In this document: one piece after another, positions 1-4,839 of the stretch
Position numbering within the stretch: the stretch's first letter is position 1
Layout of the letters: each line of letters starts with the position of its first letter
Assembly: GCA_002684315.1 (NCBI GenBank)
Contig: NYVB01000183.1
Span: 1-9,432, forward strand
Reading direction: 5' to 3'
From: Planctomycetaceae bacterium
Lineage (GTDB): Bacteria > Planctomycetota > Phycisphaerae > Phycisphaerales > SM1A02
DNA length: 9,432 nucleotides
Program-made: the position numbers and the translations under genes
The notes under the pieces: model-generated
What the model saw: only the letters and a program-made list of their open reading frames with translations
Databases searched by the model: none
What the model was told of the DNA's origin: nothing

Positions 1-759
1 CAGCTTTCGCTTTCCGCCGACCTTCATCGAACCCACGCCTTCGGTCCAGCCCTTGATCACTCGGTTGAGCGGGAAGCTGGTCGGTTCGCCGCGATCGACC
101 GAGCTGTCGAACTTGGTTCCGTCGACGAGCCATCCGGTGTAGTGGACGCTGACGTTGGCGCTGTTGCTGCTGGGGGCGGGACCGGTGCCTTCGACCATGT
201 CGATGTACCGGAGTCCCGAGGCGGTGGTCTTCATCGGCTTGTCGCTGGAGTCTCCGGGAAGTCCCGATGAAGATGTGTTTTCGATGATCTTGCCGGTGAC
301 GGCGTCGATCTTCATGTCATGTTTCATGTTGTTTCCAAAGATGGTGACCATGATCGCGGGGGGATCAGACATCAGGTCGAGCGTGGCATCCGAGCATCGA
401 CCGGGCGTGTTTTCAAGTGAGGTCTTGATCGCATCGGTCAGGCTCACGTTGGGTGCGGTGATCGCGCCGGTCTTCCCATCGACGAGCACGCGCATCGGGA
501 CGCCGGCCTTGTCGAGAAAGATCTCGAAACGAACGTCGTTTCCGCTCGTGAGCGCCTTGGCGCGGATGACGGTCGCCTTTCCGTCTTCCGAGGCCTTCGT
601 GATGGCATCCATCATGCTGAGGCTGGCCGTTTCGAGTTTGGCCTGCTCTTCGGCAGGAGGTGCTGGGAGCTGTGAATAGTCTGTGTTCTGAGCCTGTGTC
701 ATCGTCGTGATTCCTGCGGCCGCCAGAAGGGCGACAAGTGCCATTTTTCGTGTCTTCAT
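1..759 (-). CDS. Exported PepSY-PepSY-FKBP peptidyl-prolyl cis-trans isomerase (C-terminus outside window)
   Basis: The reverse strand is open for 253 codons from the ATG at 759 to the window edge, so the product is partial at its C-terminus. Residues 1-23 form a signal peptide (KTRK, then a hydrophobic stretch ending TQA-QN), so it acts beyond the inner membrane. Residues about 50-101 and 108-161 look like two PepSY repeats: each has a helix beginning DAI, then strands, and ends in a turn (VDGKTGAI and IDAVTGKII). From about 180 an FKBP domain begins. [16 protein letters not shown] holds the equivalents of FKBP12 Tyr26, Phe36 and Asp37 (Y207, F217, D218); R223 matches Arg42 and VIKGW (234-238) matches Val55, Ile56 and Trp59. 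The family catalyses proline cis-trans isomerisation and assists folding. An AAGGA lies 8 nt before the ATG. The PepSY call rests on pattern rather than a profile search; the FKBP call is firm. Confidence 0.9.
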   Translation of the reverse strand, partial: MKTRKMALVALLAAAGITTMTQAQNTDYSQLPAPPAEEQAKLETASLSMMDAITKASEDGKATVIRAKALTSGNDVRFEIFLDKAGVPMRVLVDGKTGAITAPNVSLTDAIKTSLENTPGRCSDATLDLMSDPPAIMVTIFGNNMKHDMKIDAVTGKIIENTSSSGLPGDSSDKPMKTTASGLRYIDMVEGTGPAPSSNSANVSVHYTGWLVDGTKFDSSVDRGEPTSFPLNRVIKGWTEGVGSMKVGGKRKL

Positions 760-841
760 GATCAAGATCCTTCGTTCGATGGAATTGGTACGGACCGATA
801 GGATAGACTCGAACCGTCCACTTGTCCCGCGGAGCACGGCT
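760..841. promoter_or_regulatory. Divergent intergenic region between the FKBP gene and the small secreted protein gene
   Basis: This 82-bp gap must carry the promoters of both divergent genes. Visible elements are the AAGGA ribosome binding site for the minus gene (768-772), the GGAG for the plus gene (831-834), and ACCGATAGGAT at 794-804. The last contains TAGGAT, a plausible minus-10 hexamer for a GC-rich genome reading rightward, but no convincing minus-35 is found 16-18 bp upstream, so the promoter assignment is weak. Confidence 0.3.
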
Positions 842-1120
842 ATGAAGAACTCTTGTGTCCAGATCGTCCTCCTTTCGGGTCTTTTTCTGGGCGGCGCGGT
901 CTGCTGCGAGCAGCAGGATCGACCCGTCGCGACTTCCGCACCAGATCCCGCGCCCGGTGGGGACGGGGAAGTCGACACCAATGCCTTGAGAGCACCCGGG
1001 ACCACCGGGTACTACAACGCTCTCGGCGCCGCCCAGCGAACGGCCGAAGGGCTCAACGACAAGGTGGACGACTACAACCGGGAACTCGATGACAGGATGG
1101 ACGATCTCTTCGACCAGTGA
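842..1120 (+). CDS. Small secreted or lipid-anchored acidic protein, unknown family (92 aa)
   Basis: I recognise no family. The ATG at 842 is chosen because GGAG sits 7 nt upstream (831-834) and because the frame's earlier ATG at 707 would overlap the start of the divergent FKBP gene. Residues 1-20 are a signal sequence (hydrophobic [12 protein letters not shown]) followed by Cys21-Cys22. The lipobox is imperfect: the residue before either Cys is Val or Cys rather than Gly, Ala or Ser, so lipidation is possible but not certain. Residues 26-42 are a Pro/Ala/Gly-rich linker. Residues 55-92 are predicted helical and very acidic towards the end ([12 protein letters not shown]), perhaps a short coiled-coil or protein-binding tail. 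The stop lies 7 nt from the convergent stop of the M29 peptidase gene. Nothing in the neighbours gives a function. Confidence 0.75.
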   Translation: MKNSCVQIVLLSGLFLGGAVCCEQQDRPVATSAPDPAPGGDGEVDTNALRAPGTTGYYNALGAAQRTAEGLNDKVDDYNRELDDRMDDLFDQ

Positions 1121-1143
1121 GGCCGATTCACTTCAGCTGGTCG
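1111..1143. terminator. Candidate hairpin spanning two convergent stop codons
   Basis: CGACCAG (1111-1117) and CTGGTCG (1137-1143) form a perfect 7-bp inverted repeat with a 19-nt loop that contains the stop codons of both converging genes. A transcript from either strand could fold it. There is no T-run on either side, so it is not a canonical intrinsic terminator; it could block read-through or protect 3' ends. The arms also encode the last Asp-Gln codons of both proteins, so chance is possible. Confidence 0.3.
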
Positions 1144-2249
1144 GGGTTCAGACATTCCAGGTCCTCGACCACGAAGATGCCGTCCTTGCGAACCAGTTCT
1201 CCGTCGAAATAGATCTCTCCGCCCCCGTAGTCAGCGCGCTGGATGAGAACGTTGTCCCAGTGAATCTCTGAACGGTTTCCATTGTCGGCCTCTTCATACG
1301 CCTGCCCGGGTGTGAAGTGGATGCTGCCGGCGATCTTCTCATCGAACAACGTGTCCTTCATCGGATGGAGGACGTAGGGATTGAAACCGATCGCGAATTC
1401 ACCCACGTATCGGGCGCCTTCGTCGGTGTTCAGGATCGTCTCGAGCTTGTCCGCATTGCGGTCGCTGTGGGACTCCACGATCCGGCCTTTTGAAAACACC
1501 AGTCGGATGTTCTCGAACGAGATTCCGTTGTACAGCGTGGGGGTGTTGTAGTGCATGATTCCCTCGACCGAATCACGTACGGGAGCGGTGAAGCATTCTC
1601 CGTCCGGGATGTTGTGCGAACCACAGCAGGGGATGCTTGGAATGTCCTTGATCGAGAAGCTCAGGTCGGTGTCGCCGGGTCCGACGATTCGAACCTGATC
1701 GGTTCGATCCATGCGGGCGGTGAGTTTCTCGGCGGCGGTCTGCATGCGCACGTAGTCCGCGGTGCAGACGTCGAAGTAGAAGTCCTCGAAGGCGCTGGTG
1801 CTCATCTGTGCCAGCTGGGCCATGCCGGCGTTCGGCCATCTCAGGACGCACCATCGAGTCTTCTTCACCCGCTCTTCGAAGTGGACCGGCTTCATGTAGA
1901 GCTGGCCTCGAGCCTTCATTCGATCCTCGGGGACGTCTGAGAGTTCGCTGGCGTTCGCCGAGCCCCGAAGGCCGATGTAGGCGTCCATCTTCTTCATCCT
2001 GAAGACGTCGATGTCCGCCATGGCGGTGATCTGGTCGTCCGAGATGTCCATCAGCTGGGCTCTCTGGATGCGACTGTGGTTGGGTGCGACGTGAACATGA
2101 CCTCCGGCGGCTCTGCCTCGTTCGATCAAGGCGATGATCATCTCCTCCGGTATGTCCCAGGTCTCGACGAGCAGGTGTTCGCCCTTCTGGAGCCGAGTGG
2201 AATGTTCGATCAGGGTCCTGGCGAGTCGGTCGTATCGTTGGTCGTTCAT
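1128..2249 (-). CDS. M29-family metallo-aminopeptidase (AmpS/PepS/AmpT type)
   Basis: The 373-residue product fits family M29, dimeric two-metal aminopeptidases of the cytoplasm that remove N-terminal residues from peptides; no signal peptide is present. The complete metal and catalytic set can be read: E218 in NIPDGECFTAP, E284 in VGEFAIGFNP, H311 in SIHFTPG, then H330 and D332 in EIHWDN, with Y318 seven residues after H311. The 66-residue E-to-E and 7-residue H-to-Y spacings agree with what I recall for Thermus AmpT (E250, E316, H345, Y352, H376, D378). The shorter gap before the last His suggests a compact loop, and the protein is somewhat shorter than the usual 400 or so residues. The start at 2249 overlaps the HAD stop as ATGA and has AAGGA 9 nt upstream; a longer frame upstream would overrun the HAD gene. 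It is the last gene of the run. Confidence 0.92.
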   Translation of the reverse strand: MNDQRYDRLARTLIEHSTRLQKGEHLLVETWDIPEEMIIALIERGRAAGGHVHVAPNHSRIQRAQLMDISDDQITAMADIDVFRMKKMDAYIGLRGSANASELSDVPEDRMKARGQLYMKPVHFEERVKKTRWCVLRWPNAGMAQLAQMSTSAFEDFYFDVCTADYVRMQTAAEKLTARMDRTDQVRIVGPGDTDLSFSIKDIPSIPCCGSHNIPDGECFTAPVRDSVEGIMHYNTPTLYNGISFENIRLVFSKGRIVESHSDRNADKLETILNTDEGARYVGEFAIGFNPYVLHPMKDTLFDEKIAGSIHFTPGQAYEEADNGNRSEIHWDNVLIQRADYGGGEIYFDGELVRKDGIFVVEDLECLNPDQLK

Positions 2250-2935
2250 TGGTGGTGTTCCTTCACAAGCCCGGACAGAAGTTCCGGGGTCAGTTCCTTC
2301 AGTTGGTGAATGACTCGCTCCGCAGCGGCGAGTTCCTTCGGGTCGTGTCCGGTCGAGACGATGCCGATCGCGGGCATGCCCGCACGGTGCGCCGCTTCGA
2401 TTCCTGCGGCGGCATCCTCCACCACGATGCAGTGTTCGGGCGGGCATCCCAGTCTCTCGGCGGCAAGCAGGAAGCCGTCCGGTTCCGGTTTGCCCCGTTT
2501 CACATCACATCCGCAGACGATGGCATCCAGACAGCTTCCGATGTCGAGTTCACGGTTGCAGAGTTCGATGTTCTCACTGGGAGCGCTCGATCCGATCGCA
2601 AGACGGAAGCCTGCACCGTGCAGTCGGTTCATCATGTCCCGCGCACCGTCCATGGCGGGGAAATCCTCGATGATGATCGCTCGAAACGCCGCTTCCTTCT
2701 CGTTCGCGATCATTTCGGTCTGTTCCGCGTCCGGCATCGTCCTGCCAGCACGGACCCAGTTCTCGCCGATGATCTCGGGGTTCCTGCGACCGAAATCCCG
2801 AATGAAATCAGCCGGGCCGTATTCGATGCCATGCGTGTCCATGGTCGATTTCCACGAGTCATAGTGGGCATCGTGGCTGTCGGTCAGCGTGCCATCCATG
2901 TCGAAGATGACGCCGATGGTTTCGTTCGAGGTCAT
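2246..2935 (-). CDS. HAD-superfamily IA hydrolase, beta-phosphoglucomutase/CbbY-like
   Basis: A 229-residue cytoplasmic protein with all four HAD motifs: I, FDMDGT with D12 (nucleophile) and D14; II, IGSSAPS around S116-S117; III, KRGKPEP with K149; IV, VVEDAAAG with E173 and D174 for magnesium. The cap (about 20-95) lies between motifs I and II as in subclass IA. His24, 12 residues after the nucleophile, corresponds to His20 of beta-phosphoglucomutase, and the sequence around motifs III and IV is typical of that group. The substrate is therefore likely a sugar phosphate or another small phosphorylated metabolite, as mutase or phosphatase; sequence alone does not decide. The start at 2935 overlaps the threonine aldolase stop (ATGA) and the stop overlaps the peptidase start, so translation is probably coupled on both sides. 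AAGG lies 10 nt before the ATG. Confidence 0.9.
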   Translation of the reverse strand: MTSNETIGVIFDMDGTLTDSHDAHYDSWKSTMDTHGIEYGPADFIRDFGRRNPEIIGENWVRAGRTMPDAEQTEMIANEKEAAFRAIIIEDFPAMDGARDMMNRLHGAGFRLAIGSSAPSENIELCNRELDIGSCLDAIVCGCDVKRGKPEPDGFLLAAERLGCPPEHCIVVEDAAAGIEAAHRAGMPAIGIVSTGHDPKELAAAERVIHQLKELTPELLSGLVKEHHQ

Positions 2936-4008
2936 GATCGAGGTGCCTTTTCCGAGGTCATCCCCAGATTGGATGAGATCGTCCGGCAGACTTCCGACGC
3001 CTGCATGATCTGGGCGCGGTCGACATCGAGATGCGTCACCGCCCTCACCATGTACGGGCCGAGTGGAATCATCTGGACCCCGGCGCGAGCGAGTTCCTCG
3101 CAGTACTGCGCCGCGTCGGGCCCGGTCTCTTCGAGGTTGAAGAAGACCATGTTCGTCGGTGTGTCCTCCGGGTCGAGTCGCAGTGCGATCCCCGGCACGT
3201 CCTGAAGTTCCCGAGCCAGCAGTTTGGCGTTCTCGTGATCTTCCACGAGTCGCTCGAGGTGGTGGTCCAACGCGTGAATCGCGGCGGCGGCCAGCATCCC
3301 CGCCTGACGCATCGAACCGCCCAGCATCTTTCTGAAACGACGCGCGCGCGTGATCATCTTCTCGGGCCCGACCAGTGCCGAGCCCACCGGTGCGCCAAGT
3401 CCCTTGGAGAAACACACCGAGACGCTGTCGGCGGATGTCGCGAAGGTCCGGGCGTCGTATCCGCAGGCGGCGACCGCATTGAACAGCCTTGCGCCGTCCA
3501 CATGCACATGGAGTCCGTGGTTTCTCGCCTGGAATGCGACGTCCTCGAAATCCTCGAGACGCCAGGGGATGCCGCCCCCCCGGTTGTGCGTGTTCTCGAC
3601 CACGAGCATCCTGTCGAAGGGGTTGTGATCATCCACGCCTCTCATGGCGGCTTTGATGTCATCGGCGGTGAAGATGCCGCCGTCGCCTTCAAGCATGGCG
3701 ATCATGCATCCGGACAGGGCGGCAGGTCCACCAGTTTCGTAATGAATGATGTGACTGTCCCGGTGAGCGATGATTTCATCACCGCCCTCGCAGATCGATC
3801 GAATCGCAAGTTGATTGGCCATCGTTCCGCTGGGGGTGAACAGTGCGGCTTCCTTGCCCAGCAGATCGGAGATCTTTCGCTCAAGGGCCTTCACCGTGGG
3901 ATCGTCGCCCAGGACGTCATCGCCGAGTTCCGCCGAGTGCATGGCGGCATGCATGGCGTCGGTGGGGCGGGTCACGGTATCACTGCGCAGGTCGATGCTC
4001 TCTGTCAT
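2932..4008 (-). CDS. ltaE: Low-specificity L-threonine aldolase (PLP-dependent)
   Basis: The 358-residue product has the full signature of the threonine aldolase / beta-eliminating lyase family (fold type I), which cleaves L-threonine and L-allo-threonine to glycine and acetaldehyde using pyridoxal phosphate. Visible marks are the N-terminal DLRSDTVTRPT; GDDVLGDDPTV; TPSGTMANQLA for phosphate binding; H86 in DSHIIHYETGG, which stacks on the cofactor; VENTHNRGGG; HVDGARLFNA with D171 and R174; and CFSKGLGAPVGS with K202 as the Schiff-base lysine. RRFRKMLGGSMRQAG (about 223-237) is also typical. Family members are about 330-360 residues, so it is full length. An in-frame TGA immediately precedes the ATG at 4008, ruling out an earlier start; no clear Shine-Dalgarno is seen, but the upstream stop is only 21 nt away, so coupling is likely. 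Its TGA overlaps the HAD start. Confidence 0.95.
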   Translation of the reverse strand: MTESIDLRSDTVTRPTDAMHAAMHSAELGDDVLGDDPTVKALERKISDLLGKEAALFTPSGTMANQLAIRSICEGGDEIIAHRDSHIIHYETGGPAALSGCMIAMLEGDGGIFTADDIKAAMRGVDDHNPFDRMLVVENTHNRGGGIPWRLEDFEDVAFQARNHGLHVHVDGARLFNAVAACGYDARTFATSADSVSVCFSKGLGAPVGSALVGPEKMITRARRFRKMLGGSMRQAGMLAAAAIHALDHHLERLVEDHENAKLLARELQDVPGIALRLDPEDTPTNMVFFNLEETGPDAAQYCEELARAGVQMIPLGPYMVRAVTHLDVDRAQIMQASEVCRTISSNLGMTSEKAPRS

Positions 4009-4029
4009 TCAAGGACTGTAGCACTTCGA

Positions 4030-4782
4030 TCAGTCCGAGAGCGACTCGACCGCGGCAACCTTGGTGTCCTCGTCGGACAGGGGGATCATGGTCAGCCCGC
4101 CCGAGGCTTCGGCGATCAGATCGAAGATCTGGCCGCGTGTGACAGGCTTGTAGACGGCCTCTCCCTGAGCGACCCGGACACCCCATCGCCGAGCTTCCTC
4201 GGCGTCGGTGGCAAGCTTCCAGAAGCTCCGCCAGACCGTTCGCTCGAAACGGGCTTCCTCGCTGAGGGCGTACCCGTCCGGAATCCCTCCCGGAGTGTCG
4301 ATCAGCAGTCCGTCTCGTGGCGACATCCGATCGGAATAGACCCTTCTCAAGAGAATCAGACTTCTCCCGGCGAAGGGATCACCTTGAGCGACCTGTTCAT
4401 GATCGAACCGGACGGTCCAGGCGTCCACGAAGAGAACGTCACCGGGGATCGTGTATTCGCGCCTTCCAAGTTCGGTTCCCTGTTCATCGACTTCGATGAA
4501 TCGCAGATCTGTGCTGAGGACCTCGTCTCGGATGTTCAAGTCCTGGTCGAGAATCTCGATTCGCGCCAGCCGACTGGTTCTCGCCAGACGCTCGATCATC
4601 GCATCACGGGTCTCGATTTCGGCTTCCATCTTCTGCTCGAGCATCGCCACTTCGGCTCGGAGGGCCTGTTCTCGGCCCTGAATTCCGTACCAAAGGCACA
4701 ATGAGACCACTCCGCCGAAAACGATCGTCAGCAGAAGTATTCTCACCAGAGAGCCGAAAGATGGTGCGGTCGCTACGCTCAT
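4030..4782 (-). CDS. Single-pass inner-membrane protein with coiled coil, unknown family (250 aa)
   Basis: I do not recognise the family. Residues 12-35 form one membrane helix (LVRILLLTIVFGGVVSLCLW...); residues 37-70 are a charged, heptad-like segment (EQALRAEVAMLEQKMEAEIE) predicted as a short coiled coil, so the protein probably self-associates. The remainder (about 72-250) is soluble, mixed strand and helix, and probably periplasmic, with strands such as RIEILDQDL and LFVDAWTVRFD. It contains PRDGLLIDTPGGIPDGYALSEE and an Arg/Trp-rich helical part (about 178-202). No catalytic motif stands out. The start at 4782 has AGGA 5 nt upstream. It is first in the minus-strand run, 21 nt ahead of the aldolase gene, and divergent from the exported protein at 4840, with which it shares a symmetrical 57-bp control region. 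A role with that exported protein is at least as likely as one with the downstream enzymes. Confidence 0.8.
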   Translation of the reverse strand: MSVATAPSFGSLVRILLLTIVFGGVVSLCLWYGIQGREQALRAEVAMLEQKMEAEIETRDAMIERLARTSRLARIEILDQDLNIRDEVLSTDLRFIEVDEQGTELGRREYTIPGDVLFVDAWTVRFDHEQVAQGDPFAGRSLILLRRVYSDRMSPRDGLLIDTPGGIPDGYALSEEARFERTVWRSFWKLATDAEEARRWGVRVAQGEAVYKPVTRGQIFDLIAEASGGLTMIPLSDEDTKVAAVESLSD

Positions 4783-4839
4783 GTCATTCCTATCGGCATT
4801 CCACGGGAGAAGTCGCCGTCAAACGCCGATAGTTCCCTT
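4783..4839. promoter_or_regulatory. Symmetrical divergent control region with 8-bp inverted repeat
   Basis: CTATCGGC (4790-4797) and GCCGATAG (4825-4832) are perfect complements separated by 27 nt. Each arm ends exactly 7 nt before the start codon of the gene on its side, so both genes have GCCGATAG at the Shine-Dalgarno position. On the minus strand the arm merges with the AGGA used by the gene at 4782. The repeat could be a two-site operator, a shared initiation element, or an RNA hairpin hiding the start region. A TTGACG reads leftward at 4823-4818, but without a good minus-10 at the usual distance. Confidence 0.45.

Noticed and set aside
155..679. Plus-strand open frame of 174 codons with hydrophobic segments
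   Set aside because: It lies antisense to the PepSY-FKBP gene, whose FKBP active-site residues establish the coding strand.
2250..2447. Longer N-terminus for the M29 peptidase starting at 2447
   Set aside because: The extra residues are Arg-rich and antifamily in character, they overlap most of the HAD C-terminus, and the ATG at 2249 has an AAGGA and an ATGA overlap.
2936..3415. Longer N-terminus for the HAD protein starting at 3415
   Set aside because: HAD motif I should lie near the N-terminus, as it does from the ATG at 2935; the extension overlaps the aldolase coding region and has no family similarity.
3031..4704. Long open frame (557 codons) on the plus strand opposite the threonine aldolase and membrane protein genes
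   Set aside because: It spans two well-supported minus-strand genes, its translation has no family motif or signal and is rich in Arg, His and Gly as expected of an antisense shadow in GC-rich DNA.
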